Below are positions 38,382 to 47,135 of a stretch of 64,000 nucleotides of DNA, one piece after another. Every line of letters starts with the position of its first letter. The stretch's first letter is position 1. The translations under genes were made by a program, and so were the position numbers. This DNA is from Neobacillus niacini (GTDB lineage: Bacteria > Bacillota > Bacilli > Bacillales > Cytobacillaceae): NCBI RefSeq assembly GCF_000759675.1, contig NZ_BAWM01000037.1:1-64000 (forward strand), read 5' to 3'. The notes below the pieces were generated by a model that saw nothing but the letters and a program-made list of their open reading frames with translations, made no database searches and was not told where the DNA came from.

Positions 38382-38474
38382 TATAGTATTATCTAGTAAA
38401 TGAAACCTTGACTGTCATTTATTTAGGAAAGCAAATTAGCGATTTATTTCGCCCCTTTAAAGGTGGTTATACTT

Positions 38475-39167
38475 ATGCAGTCAATAAAAGAAATACCTGT
38501 AAAGTTAACACAACTGTTTGATACGGTTCACCATATGAAGAAAATTGAAAAAGGCACTTTTCTGTTCCAAGAAGGTTCGACTGCAAATGAATTATATATT
38601 GTCCAAAGTGGAATCATTCAAATTAGCAAGATTATTCTAGATGGCAGGGAACTTACACTAAGAATGTGTTCAAGAGGAGACTTTATTGGGGAACTTGATT
38701 TATTTTCTCCAGCACCCAAATATTTATTAAGTGCCCGCGTGGCTGAAAGCGGCGAAGTGGCTGTTATTATGAAGGATGTTCTTGAGGATAAACTTGCCAA
38801 GAATCATGAACTCTCGCTTGAATTCATGAAATGGATGAGTCAGCAGTATCGGAAAACACAGACTAAATTTAGAGACCTCGTCCTGCATGGTAAAAAAGGT
38901 GCGTTATATTCTACACTTATTCGAATTACTAACAGCTACGGCATAAAAACAAATCAAGGAATCCTTATTGAATTGCCGTTAACGAATCAAGAACTGGCTA
39001 ATTTTTGCGGAACATCACGTGAAGTAGTCAATCGATTGCTAAGTGATTTAAGAAAAACAGGAATTATTTCGATTGATAAAGGTTCTATTACAATCCATGA
39101 CTTAGATTATCTAAAGTATGAAATTGATTGTGAGGACTGTTCTACAGAAATCTGTAAAATAGACTAA
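38475..39167 (+). CDS. fnr: Fnr-type anaerobic transcription regulator, copy 1
   Basis: A 230-residue Crp/Fnr protein. The cyclic-nucleotide-like barrel holds GTFLFQEGS...GELDLFSPAP, and the HTH is TNQELANFCGTSREVVNRLL with the recognition-helix Glu and Arg that read TGTGA. The C-terminus has CEDCSTEIC, a C-x2-C-x4-C pattern like the C-terminal [4Fe-4S] ligands of B. subtilis Fnr. It probably senses oxygen. The ATG has AGGTGG at 9 nt. It is a paralogue of the gene at 43444. Confidence 0.88.
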   Translation: MQSIKEIPVKLTQLFDTVHHMKKIEKGTFLFQEGSTANELYIVQSGIIQISKIILDGRELTLRMCSRGDFIGELDLFSPAPKYLLSARVAESGEVAVIMKDVLEDKLAKNHELSLEFMKWMSQQYRKTQTKFRDLVLHGKKGALYSTLIRITNSYGIKTNQGILIELPLTNQELANFCGTSREVVNRLLSDLRKTGIISIDKGSITIHDLDYLKYEIDCEDCSTEICKID

Positions 39168-39172
39168 ATAAA

Positions 39173-39199
39173 AAAATCGGTCACTTGACCGATTTTTTT
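39173..39199 (+). terminator. Terminator of fnr copy 1
   Basis: AAATCGGTCA-CTT-GACCGATTT followed by T. Confidence 0.85.
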
Positions 39200-39321
39200 T
39201 ACCTCTACTTAAATAATTTAACAAACATATAATCCCCAATTTGTATTTTAACGGAAATATGTTTCTTCTACAGTGATAAAGGTAACATTTTTGATAATAT
39301 TATTAATTTTTCCCAACAACC

Positions 39322-39849
39322 TTATGAACAAGTTTTTATTAATTCTTTTGCTATCTCTGTCACCGCAATTTCCTCAGAAATATGAAATAATGGAACTTCT
39401 AAATGCTCCCGAACGCCAGCCATTAAATCATTATTCCAGATAATAACTGCCTTAATATTAGTTACCCTGGGTATAAGAGAAAAATCGTTTTCATCTCTAA
39501 GAATGAGTAATTTAGGGTACGGCTCCATTTTATGTCCCTCAATCAAGATAATATCTGGGCGAAAAAAATCCATAAATCTAATTTGTTCATTAAGAGTCCA
39601 AGTGGAATTATCTGCTTGCAGAACCAGCCTGCCTTCTCCTTCAACCAAAGCAGCAACTGCTCCTGCGTCAAGGTGCTTAGCTGAGTCCTTTTGGGGAACT
39701 GTTGGTCTTCCTCCATGCCCATGATGCTTGATGGTAACCGTCTTTATACCTTCATTTTTTAATACTTCAATCAGTTTTAATAAAAAAGTGGTTTTACCGC
39801 TATTTTGGTATCCAACTACCTGATAGATTACTGGCTTTACCAAGGCCAT
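39322..39849 (-). CDS. mobB: Molybdopterin-guanine dinucleotide biosynthesis protein MobB
   Basis: A 175-residue GTPase-like protein. The P-loop is VVGYQNSGKTTFLLKL, followed by VTIKHHGHGG and DIILIEGHKMEPYPK. MobB helps attach the nucleotide to molybdopterin. Its start overlaps the end of moeA by 13 nt, so the pair is co-translated. MobA is not in the window. Confidence 0.93.
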   Translation of the reverse strand: MALVKPVIYQVVGYQNSGKTTFLLKLIEVLKNEGIKTVTIKHHGHGGRPTVPQKDSAKHLDAGAVAALVEGEGRLVLQADNSTWTLNEQIRFMDFFRPDIILIEGHKMEPYPKLLILRDENDFSLIPRVTNIKAVIIWNNDLMAGVREHLEVPLFHISEEIAVTEIAKELIKTCS

Positions 39850-41108
39850 TCACTGCCATCTTGGTCTTCAAGCAAGAGAATTTCAACCTCATCACCTGCT
39901 TTAAAGCTTCTTGTTCCTCCAGGAAGAATCATCAAGGAATTAGCTCCTGAAAGACTCATAATAATATTGGACTTGTCTAATCCACTTGGTGTCGCACTTA
40001 ATTTGCCATTTCTAATGGAAAATGCACTGCGTACAAATCTTGTGAATGGGTTAGCTTTGGGAAAATCAACCTCAAGCACCGCTTTTTCTTTTCGAAGGTG
40101 AGGAGTAGTAGAAAACAGCATTTTACGAATAATTGGTCGTGCAAACAACTCAAACCCAACATAGCAGGCAGAAGGATTGCCTGATAAACCAAAGAGTAGT
40201 TTCCCTTGAAATTGTGCTACTGTCGTGACACTTCCAGGCCTCATCGCAACTTTATTAAATAAAACCTCAGCACCTAGCTTTTCATATATTGCAGGGAGAT
40301 AATCGAAATCTCCAACAGAGACTCCACCAGTTGTAATAAGAATATCTACTTTATCTAACGCGTTTTTTACTGCTGTAAAGCATGTTTCAAATACATCTGG
40401 AAGCTTACCATAATAATGAACAATTGCCCCAGTTCTTTGTATTTGAGCAGCGATCATATGTGAATTACTATTGCGGATTTTACCAGGTACCAATTCTTCA
40501 TCCACTTCCAGTAATTCTGTTCCAGTCGCAAACAGCCCAATTATAGGTTTTCTAGCAACAGGAACTTGGTGATAGCCAAATGTAGCCAGCATCGCTTGAA
40601 TACCTGGATTTATTAATGTTCCCTTTTTTACTAAGATTTCACCCTCCTTGGCATCTTCGCCTCGATAGGATACATTGTCCCCCTTATTAAAGCTTCGTTT
40701 TATCGACATAAATGGTGTCCCATTTTTGTCATATGCTTTTGCGACTTCAAACATGACAACTGCATCTGTTCCTTCTGGCATCATTGCTCCTGTCATAATT
40801 CGAACTGCTTCGTATTCTTTAATTATCTTAGAGGACGTCATTCCCGCACCAATATGGTCAACCACAATAAATTCTACTGGATTATTGATTGAAGCTTCCT
40901 TTGTATCTTTAGACCGGACAGCGAAACCATCATAAGGTGCTCGATCAAAATGAGGGACGTCACTCGTAGCAATTAAGTCTTCTGATAAAAAGCGGCCGTA
41001 GCTCTCATCGATTGATACATATTCTGTTTTACCATTTAGCTGATATTCCATTATTTTTTTAACTGCATCCCCAATCGGGATTGGTTTTCTTCTTTCTAAC
41101 AATTCCAT
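39837..41108 (-). CDS. moeA: Molybdopterin molybdenumtransferase MoeA
   Basis: A 423-residue MoeA that inserts the metal into adenylylated molybdopterin. DVPHFDRAPYDGFAVR, MTGAMMPEGTDAVVMFE, ITTGGVSVGDFDYLP and GLSGNPSACYVGFELF are family blocks. The frame extends 18 codons upstream, but MELLERRKPIPIGDAV matches the family start and is preceded by AGGAG, although close. It forms moeA-mobB on the minus strand, divergent from RIC. Confidence 0.93.
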   Translation of the reverse strand: MELLERRKPIPIGDAVKKIMEYQLNGKTEYVSIDESYGRFLSEDLIATSDVPHFDRAPYDGFAVRSKDTKEASINNPVEFIVVDHIGAGMTSSKIIKEYEAVRIMTGAMMPEGTDAVVMFEVAKAYDKNGTPFMSIKRSFNKGDNVSYRGEDAKEGEILVKKGTLINPGIQAMLATFGYHQVPVARKPIIGLFATGTELLEVDEELVPGKIRNSNSHMIAAQIQRTGAIVHYYGKLPDVFETCFTAVKNALDKVDILITTGGVSVGDFDYLPAIYEKLGAEVLFNKVAMRPGSVTTVAQFQGKLLFGLSGNPSACYVGFELFARPIIRKMLFSTTPHLRKEKAVLEVDFPKANPFTRFVRSAFSIRNGKLSATPSGLDKSNIIMSLSGANSLMILPGGTRSFKAGDEVEILLLEDQDGSEWPW

Positions 41109-41238
41109 CACTCCTGCAAGAAACGAATCAAATTTAAATAAATTAGATGATACATATTTCATTATAAGCCTATCTAAAAGTCACTAATATAGCAAACATC
41201 ACACCATTAAACAAAAAAGTGTTAAATCATATTAAATG

Positions 41239-41254
41239 TGTGATTCAGGTCACC
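41239..41254 (+). promoter_or_regulatory. Fnr box upstream of RIC (and moeA)
   Basis: TGTGA-TTCAGG-TCAC(C) matches the Fnr half-site pattern TGTGA-N6-TCACA at all but the last base. A -10 candidate TATCCT (41276-41281) is centred 32 bp downstream, which puts the box near -41.5, the class II activator position. Confidence 0.72.
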
Positions 41255-41324
41255 CCTTTTTTTTGAGGAATACCTTATCCTTAAGATAGAAATACGAAAC
41301 TAACAAAAATCTTAGGAGGAAAAT

Positions 41325-42023
41325 ATGTTTACTTTCCCTTTTTCTACAAATACATTGGTTAAAGATATCGTGAATGAGCTGCCAAAAACGAGTGATGTTT
41401 TCAAGAAATTCAGAATCGACTTTTGCTGCGGGGGTAATATTCCATTATCCGAGGCAATTGCAGCAAATGGATTAAATGAAGAAGCACTGATGGATGAATT
41501 AAAAGCAGTATTTGAAAAGTATAGTTCAACTGAAACTGACTTAGAGGTTTGGACTAAATCAGATTCAACTACCATTATTGATCATGTTATCAACCATTAT
41601 CACCGTACATCTGAAGAGGAATTATTACTACTTAGCCCTTATGTTACCAAGGTTTCTCGTGTGCATGGTGACAGCCATCCAGAGCTTTTAACTGTTTATG
41701 AGCTATTTTATGAATTCAAAAAAGAATTAATGGAGCATATGGCTAAAGAGGAAGCAGTTGTATTTCCATTAATTAAACAACTTGCTGATGGTACTGTAGA
41801 AAATCGGGAAGACGCTATCAACATGATTGTTGAACTTGAAAAAGAACATGATCATGCAGGCGAAATTCTAAGACAGATTCGAGCCGTAACTTCTGATTAC
41901 GCTCTACCTTTAGATGCTTGTGGAACGTATCGTTTAGTGTATAAGCGACTAGAAGACTTAGAAGGACTTACATTTATGCACGTACATCTTGAAAATAACA
42001 TCCTATTCCCTAGATATTTCTAA
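41325..42023 (+). CDS. ric: Di-iron Fe-S cluster repair protein RIC (ScdA/YtfE)
   Basis: A 232-residue RIC. The N-terminal DUF542/ScdA_N part holds DVFKKFRIDFCCGGNIPLSE with the CC pair. The C-terminal hemerythrin-like bundle supplies iron-binding His and Glu in HVINHYHRTSEEEL, MEHMAKEEAVVFP, EKEHDHAGEIL and FMHVHLENNILFP. It repairs clusters damaged by NO or peroxide and releases NO. RBS AGGAGG. An Fnr box precedes it. Confidence 0.94.
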   Translation: MFTFPFSTNTLVKDIVNELPKTSDVFKKFRIDFCCGGNIPLSEAIAANGLNEEALMDELKAVFEKYSSTETDLEVWTKSDSTTIIDHVINHYHRTSEEELLLLSPYVTKVSRVHGDSHPELLTVYELFYEFKKELMEHMAKEEAVVFPLIKQLADGTVENREDAINMIVELEKEHDHAGEILRQIRAVTSDYALPLDACGTYRLVYKRLEDLEGLTFMHVHLENNILFPRYF

Positions 42024-42030
42024 ATATTTA

Positions 42031-42059
42031 AAGAGGCTGCCAAAACAGCCTCTTTTTTC
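42031..42059 (+). terminator. Terminator of ric
   Basis: AAGAGGCTG and CAGCCTCTT stem followed by T. Confidence 0.87.
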
Positions 42060-42061
42060 TA

Positions 42062-42092
42062 TAAAAAACCTCTCTTTCGAGAAAGAGAGGTT
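42062..42092 (-). terminator. Terminator of moaA
   Basis: AACCTCTCTTTC and GAAAGAGAGGTT form a near-perfect hairpin, followed by TTTTAT on the minus strand; it overlaps the moaA stop codon. Confidence 0.85.
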
Positions 42093-43107
42093 AACCGCCT
42101 ATATAGGACATTTCGATTTTCTTGCGGTTTTTTGCGGATTCTTCTGTTCTTTCATCTGAATACCTGTCATTTCGACCATCCCAAATATTTGTGATTCGGT
42201 TTCTTAATTCTTCATCTGTTGCACCGTTTCTCATAAAGTTACGGATATCATGACCATTTCCATTAAATAAACAAGTAAAAAATTGTCCATTTGCAGAAAG
42301 TCGAGAGCGTGTACAACTGCTGCAGAATGACTCTGAGACAGAAGTAATAAACCCTACATTAACGTCTGTATTTTTATAATTATATAATTTTGCAACTTCA
42401 CCAAAATAAGCTGGATCAAGAGCCTCTAATTGATAGTGCTCTTTTAGTAGATGATAAATTTGTTTTTTTGTGATAACATCATCCATTTTCCAGCCATTTG
42501 ATGAACCTACATCCATATATTCAATAAACCGAAGCTCCAAGCCATTTTTCAAACAAAAGTCTGCCATCGGGATTATTTCCGAATCATTAAGACCTTTTTT
42601 AACAACCATGTTGATTTTAACCCTGAGTCCAGCCTTCTTAGCTGCTTCAATCCCATCTAGGACCGGCTGGGTTCCAACACCACGTCCATTGATTTTACCA
42701 AACAGTTCATCATTTAAGGTATCAAGGCTTATATTCACTCTTTTCAGACCAGATTCTTTTAATCTATCCGCGAGTTTGGGAAGAAGGACTCCATTTGTCG
42801 TTAAAGCTATGTCTTTTAACCCATCAATATCAGAGAGCTTTTTAACCAAAATCGGAAGATCTTTGCGAAGTAGTGGTTCACCGCCCGTAAGACGTATTTT
42901 CTCCACACCTACACTAACAAAAGCATTTGCTACTCTTTCAATTTCCTCATATGTCAGCAGCGCACTTCTTGGCAGAAATTCAAAATCATCACCAAATTGA
43001 TCTGCAGGCATGCAATATTGACAACGGAAATTACAACGGTCAATTACCGAAATTCTTAAATCACGTAAAGGACGATCCAGTTTATCTTTAATAATGGTCT
43101 TTTCCAT
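42091..43107 (-). CDS. moaA: GTP 3',8-cyclase MoaA
   Basis: A 338-residue radical SAM enzyme that starts molybdopterin synthesis from GTP. The SAM cluster is CNFRCQYC (CxxxCxxC) in [15 protein letters not shown]. The second cluster is formed by CSSCTRSR and a later Cys in FFTCLF. The C-terminal YIGG ends in the required Gly-Gly. MEKTIIKDK follows GGAGTTG; a longer frame upstream is unlikely. Confidence 0.95.
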   Translation of the reverse strand: MEKTIIKDKLDRPLRDLRISVIDRCNFRCQYCMPADQFGDDFEFLPRSALLTYEEIERVANAFVSVGVEKIRLTGGEPLLRKDLPILVKKLSDIDGLKDIALTTNGVLLPKLADRLKESGLKRVNISLDTLNDELFGKINGRGVGTQPVLDGIEAAKKAGLRVKINMVVKKGLNDSEIIPMADFCLKNGLELRFIEYMDVGSSNGWKMDDVITKKQIYHLLKEHYQLEALDPAYFGEVAKLYNYKNTDVNVGFITSVSESFCSSCTRSRLSANGQFFTCLFNGNGHDIRNFMRNGATDEELRNRITNIWDGRNDRYSDERTEESAKNRKKIEMSYIGG

Positions 43108-43443
43108 TAATATCAACTCCATTATTTTCAAAAGCGAATTATATAACAAGTGTACCAACTATTTGTAAAAAATACTGTTACTTTATTCACTATCTTAACA
43201 TTTCTTTTGACATTTTTTAACGTACCTATTGTAGATTTATTAAAAGTTAGAAATTCACTAAAAAAATATCGTCACAAGATAAACGAATTATAATATATTT
43301 CTATACCTCATTTAAGATATTCCGATAAGTTTTCACTGTATTGTCATTGTTTACTCCTATCTAATGTCAAAACCTAAGTTAAAATAAGACTAACGAATCC
43401 AGAAAAAGAGTCTAAGACAAACTATGGCTTTGAGGTGAAAAAA
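43108..43443. other. Divergent promoter region moaA / fnr copy 2
   Basis: About 335 bp AT-rich sequence with no gene. On the minus strand TATATAATTC near 43136-43146 could serve moaA. No perfect Fnr box is visible here, in contrast to the regions before ric and the radical SAM gene. Confidence 0.4.
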
Positions 43444-44142
43444 ATGTTAGCTAAAATAAAACCTACCCATTCAATAGAAATAAAAGAATTACTCAAATTC
43501 GCAGATCGGAAAATTAAAAGTGAAAGAGGAACCTATTTATTTCAAGAAGGAATGCTCGCCGAAGAACTTTATATTATTGTTTCTGGTAAAGTTCAAATCA
43601 GTAAAATTACTTCAGATGGACGTGAACTTTCGTTAAGAATATGTGGAGAAAATGATATTTGTGGAGAATTAACGCTTTTTACTGACAATCCAAGATATTT
43701 ATTAAGTGCAAAAATCTTAGAGGAAGGTGAGATCGTTGCCATCAAAAAAGATGTGATTGAAAGTGAAATTTTCCAAAATAGTAAGCTTGCTTTCGAGTTT
43801 ATGAAATGGATGAGTGACCATTTCCGTAAAACACAGACAAAATTTCGTGACCTAGTCTTAAATGGAAAACGAGGAGCACTTTTCTCTACGTTAATTCGAA
43901 TGTCTAATAGCTATGGTATTCATAAGGAAAATGAAATATTAATTGATTTACCGTTAACCAACCAGGAACTTGCAAACTTTTGCGGAACTTCGAGAGAAAG
44001 CACAAACCGTATCCTAAGTGAGTTGAAAAAAGATAAGATCATCAATATTAAAAAAGGGAAAATCTCTATTTTAGATCTTCAGTTTTTAAAAGATGAAATC
44101 GGCTGTGAAAATTGTCCAGCTGTATATTGCAGCATTGAATAA
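43444..44142 (+). CDS. Fnr-type anaerobic transcription regulator, copy 2
   Basis: A 232-residue paralogue of the Fnr at 38475, with the same layout: sensory barrel (GTYLFQEGMLAEELYI), dimer helix, HTH (TNQELANFCGTSRESTNRIL) and a C-terminal CENCPAVYC (C-x2-C-x4-C) cluster motif. The upstream GTG lies within the GAGGTG Shine-Dalgarno site, so the ATG is used. Two regulators with near-identical recognition helices should share TGTGA-type sites. Which is the orthologue of B. subtilis Fnr cannot be decided here. Confidence 0.85.
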   Translation: MLAKIKPTHSIEIKELLKFADRKIKSERGTYLFQEGMLAEELYIIVSGKVQISKITSDGRELSLRICGENDICGELTLFTDNPRYLLSAKILEEGEIVAIKKDVIESEIFQNSKLAFEFMKWMSDHFRKTQTKFRDLVLNGKRGALFSTLIRMSNSYGIHKENEILIDLPLTNQELANFCGTSRESTNRILSELKKDKIINIKKGKISILDLQFLKDEIGCENCPAVYCSIE

Positions 44143-44145
44143 TAG

Positions 44146-44180
44146 AATGGAAGCAATCAATCATGATTGCTTCCATTTTT
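44146..44180. terminator. Bidirectional terminator
   Basis: AATGGAAGCAATCA and TGATTGCTTCCATT form a 14-bp stem with T runs on both sides, between fnr copy 2 and the radical SAM gene. Confidence 0.9.
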
Positions 44181-44187
44181 ATTTTAT

Positions 44188-45312
44188 TTACTGAACTTGT
44201 TTTTCTCTTAATGCTTTTGGGATATAAACGCAGAACGGCTCACTTTCTAAGTAATCCCCTGTCATCGCATAAGCTCTTGACCTAGAACCGCCACATACAT
44301 GACGAAATTCACATACACCGCATTTCCCTTTGTAGAGATCTGGATTCCTTAGTGATTGGAAAATTGGTGATTCACGATAAATTTCTGCTAACGGCTGTTC
44401 GCGGACATTTCCAGCTTTAACTGGTAATAATCCGCTTGGGTAAACATCTCCTATATGTGAGATGAATACAAAACCATTTCCATCATTAACACCTTTTGGT
44501 GCTCGTCCAAGTCCATCAATCGATCCTGTTAAGCCTTGTTCTGTTAAGGCACTTAAATAATTGATTTCATCCGTCTTCTCTTTTGCTTCACGCATTTTTT
44601 GCTGAATAACTACACGACGGTAATGCTGAGCAGCAGTGGTTTTTATATCGAAAGAAACTCGTTTACTTAGGTCATACAACCATCTAAATACCTTCTCATG
44701 CTCAACTGGAGATATCATATCAGATTCTTGGCCTCTTCCTGTTGGGACAAGGAAAAAGACACTCCACAGTACACAGCCCAGGTTTTCAACCATTTTTGCC
44801 ATTTCATCAAGGTATTCAATATTATATCTAGAAATTACCGTATTAATCTGAATCGGTATTTCTAGTTCATGCAAATATTTTATTCTTTCCATTGTAAGGT
44901 CAAAGGAACCTGCTGTTCCCCGGAAGTGATCGTGAACCGCAGCTGTTGGCCCGTCGATACTAAATGCCCAGCGGGAAAGACCAACTTCTTTCGCCTTTTC
45001 AATTGCTTCTTTTGTAACATTTGGTGTCGCACTTGGTGTCATGGAAACTCTAACGCCTTTTTCTACTGCATATTTTGCAATATCAAAAACATCTTGTCTC
45101 ATTAATGGGTCTCCACCAGTAAAGACAAGCATGGGATTATTCATTTCGTATATTTGATCAATTAAGTTCTTTCCTTCATCAAATGATAGCTCGCGTGGGT
45201 CCCTTTTATATTGGGCTTCTGCACGACAGTGCAAACACTTTAACTGACATGCACGTGTAAGTTCCCAAATTACAATAAATGGATCTTTATTAAAATCTCG
45301 GCCAAAAGCCAT
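44188..45312 (-). CDS. Radical SAM/SPASM domain protein (NirJ/AhbD-like, TIGR04053 type)
   Basis: A 374-residue radical SAM protein. The SAM cluster is CQLKCLHC (residues ~17-24) after IVIWELTRA. GGDPLMR and SIDGPTAAVHDHFRG follow. The C-terminal SPASM region has CGVCEFRHVCGG plus a last Cys in EPFCVYIP. It resembles the TIGR04053 group and haem-modifying NirJ/AhbD enzymes, and also maturases of tungsten oxidoreductases. An Fnr box at -41.5 shows anaerobic control. The substrate is unknown. Confidence 0.8.
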   Translation of the reverse strand: MAFGRDFNKDPFIVIWELTRACQLKCLHCRAEAQYKRDPRELSFDEGKNLIDQIYEMNNPMLVFTGGDPLMRQDVFDIAKYAVEKGVRVSMTPSATPNVTKEAIEKAKEVGLSRWAFSIDGPTAAVHDHFRGTAGSFDLTMERIKYLHELEIPIQINTVISRYNIEYLDEMAKMVENLGCVLWSVFFLVPTGRGQESDMISPVEHEKVFRWLYDLSKRVSFDIKTTAAQHYRRVVIQQKMREAKEKTDEINYLSALTEQGLTGSIDGLGRAPKGVNDGNGFVFISHIGDVYPSGLLPVKAGNVREQPLAEIYRESPIFQSLRNPDLYKGKCGVCEFRHVCGGSRSRAYAMTGDYLESEPFCVYIPKALREKQVQ

Positions 45313-45365
45313 ATGAAACGCCTCCTAAAACGGCCATTTCAAAACCAAACAGCCTTATTACCTGT

Positions 45366-45408
45366 ATTATATAGGGGATTCCACTATGGATAAGTGAACT
45401 ACCTCACA
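45366..45408 (-). promoter_or_regulatory. Fnr-dependent promoter of the radical SAM gene
   Basis: On the minus strand TGTGA-GGTAGT-TCACT (45408-45393) is followed by a perfect -10 TATAAT (45371-45366). The distance between centres is 32 bp, which places the Fnr box at about -41.5. Confidence 0.82.
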
Positions 45409-45442
45409 TTACCTACAAAATTATATGTCCACTTTGTGAAGT

Positions 45443-45470
45443 CAAAAAAAACAGCAGAAATTCTGCTGTT
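45443..45470 (-). terminator. Terminator of the yitV-yitW-dsrE-like operon
   Basis: AACAGCAGAA and TTCTGCTGTT stem followed by eight T on the minus strand. Confidence 0.88.
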
Positions 45471-45812
45471 CTAGGATATAGTTATAACCTCATATTTAGC
45501 TGATAAGTTAATAAAATCAGCCATTCCGCTAATTTTACCGACCGTTAATTTTTCTTCCACTTTATAATGGTCAACACAAGTTTTACAGGCTAAGATTTCT
45601 ACACCTTTTTCTTCAAGCTCTTTTAAATGAACAGATACGAAGGAATCTTCGGTCATAGTCAGCACACCGCTGTTCATACAAAATACAGCTGCAGGAAGTT
45701 CTTCTCTTTGTTTCATTAAGGTAAAATAGGTTTCAAGTATGTTTTCACCTAGAACTTGGTCACCACGGCCTAGTTGGTTTGAACTAACTAAAATTATCTT
45801 GTTTTTCATCAT
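45471..45812 (-). CDS. DsrE/YedF-type sulfurtransferase-like protein
   Basis: A 113-residue DsrE-fold protein. LVSSNQLGRGDQVLG and VEILACKTCVDHYKV match the C-terminal domain of the YedF selenium/sulfur-trafficking family, with CKTC as the likely sulfur-carrying Cys pair. It is the last gene of a three-gene unit after yitW (3-nt gap). It may supply persulfide sulfur for cluster or pterin assembly; this is inference from context. Confidence 0.8.
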   Translation of the reverse strand: MMKNKIILVSSNQLGRGDQVLGENILETYFTLMKQREELPAAVFCMNSGVLTMTEDSFVSVHLKELEEKGVEILACKTCVDHYKVEEKLTVGKISGMADFINLSAKYEVITIS

Positions 45813-45815
45813 TCC

Positions 45816-46124
45816 TTACCGAATTCCTAATGCAATTTTTGCATAACGAGACATCATTTCCTTGTTCCATGGCGGGTTAAACACGATATTAACCTCGACC
45901 TCTTTTATTTCAGGAATATCTGCTAACGCTCTTTTTACTTGGTCGACAATTGTTCCAGCAAGAGGGCAGCCCATTGATGTTAAAGTCATGGTTATGGTTA
46001 CATTTCCTTCATCATCCATCTCAGCATCATATACCAACCCTAAATTTACAATATCTACACCTAATTCTGGATCTATTACAAGTTCTAACGCACCCATAAT
46101 ATTCTCTTTTAATTCTTCATTCAT
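45816..46124 (-). CDS. yitW: MIP18/DUF59 Fe-S assembly factor YitW
   Basis: A 102-residue DUF59 protein with VIDPELGVDIVNLGLVYD and TLTSMGCPLAG, whose Cys is the conserved reactive residue, and VVFNPPW-like IVFNPPWNKEMM. SufT/PaaD relatives help mature Fe-S proteins. It lies 19 nt after yitV and directly before the DsrE-like gene, so it is the middle of one operon. Confidence 0.92.
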   Translation of the reverse strand: MNEELKENIMGALELVIDPELGVDIVNLGLVYDAEMDDEGNVTITMTLTSMGCPLAGTIVDQVKRALADIPEIKEVEVNIVFNPPWNKEMMSRYAKIALGIR

Positions 46125-46143
46125 CTATAATCACTCCTCTTTC

Positions 46144-46917
46144 TTATTTTAATAAATGTTTCTCGAACCATTCAACCGTTGCTTTTAAACCTTCTCTGCT
46201 AACCTTGTGATCAGCCTGTTCATCGGTTATGAACTGAATATTTCCTGGTGATTTTTCATACTCATCCTTAATGGATTGATAACATTGATACGTTAACGGA
46301 TAAGGTACCACTGGATCTCTTTTTCCATGCCAAAATAATAATGGTCTATTTTCAAGCTTTTCTGGCTGCAGACTCAAATCATATTGACGAAGTACAGATA
46401 ATTGCTCAGCAATTTGCTCATCAGTAAAAGGAAGTTTAACTCCCAGGCTTTGTAATTGTTCTAACTGCCAATGTGAGAATTTCTCATAAGCTGGCATCCC
46501 CATTAAGCTGACAGCTGCCTTGACCCATTTATATTTGGTCAAAGCACCCAAGGTCACAATACCGCCCATAGAAGTACCCGCAAGTCCAATTTGCTCCTGG
46601 TCTACTAAGCCTTCATTTACATAGTATTCCTTAAAATCGTTTAATTCATGGATAGTCTTGATGACAATTCCCCAAAAATGACTATATAGATCTTTTTCCG
46701 TTAAGCCTTGCTCCCTTTCACCATGATACATAGCCTCTGGCAGGATGACTCGAAATCCCTTTTCCGCTAATAAATACGCATAATGAAGATTATGCTCCTT
46801 TGCACTGGTAAAACCATGGGTAAAAATAACGAGCGGAAGTTTCTTTTGTTGTACATTTTTATTTACTATATGTAGAAAGGGAATATTATTTAGAAAACTT
46901 TTTTCCACGATAATCAT
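46144..46917 (-). CDS. yitV: Alpha/beta-hydrolase esterase YitV
   Basis: A 257-residue serine hydrolase. The nucleophile elbow is AGTSMGGIV (about residue 118), the acid is in HGKRDPVVPY (about 206), and His is in DEQADHKVS (about 237). FTHGFTSAKEHN forms the oxyanion loop. The prolyl-oligopeptidase-like YitV is the same gene next to yitW and yitU in B. subtilis. The substrate is unknown. Confidence 0.9.
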   Translation of the reverse strand: MIIVEKSFLNNIPFLHIVNKNVQQKKLPLVIFTHGFTSAKEHNLHYAYLLAEKGFRVILPEAMYHGEREQGLTEKDLYSHFWGIVIKTIHELNDFKEYYVNEGLVDQEQIGLAGTSMGGIVTLGALTKYKWVKAAVSLMGMPAYEKFSHWQLEQLQSLGVKLPFTDEQIAEQLSVLRQYDLSLQPEKLENRPLLFWHGKRDPVVPYPLTYQCYQSIKDEYEKSPGNIQFITDEQADHKVSREGLKATVEWFEKHLLK

Positions 46918-47135
46918 TTAGGTAAATCCTCCTGGGCAAATTAATTATATCTGAAATCAAAATCTTATGAAGTGAATTTTTTTACAGGTAAGGTATAAAA
47001 TTGTTAACATAGTAATTATAATGGTTTGACTTTTCAACATTAAAAGAAATTTCATAGTTGTAGTGTATCATTTCATTAACCATTTATCTAAAGCTTAGAC
47101 TTATTGTTTAGAAAACAATTCAAAAAGGAGTCAAT

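Noticed and set aside
42470..43000. 176-codon plus-strand frame inside moaA
   Set aside because: Antisense shadow of the conserved moaA gene with biased Ser/Leu composition; no start signal.
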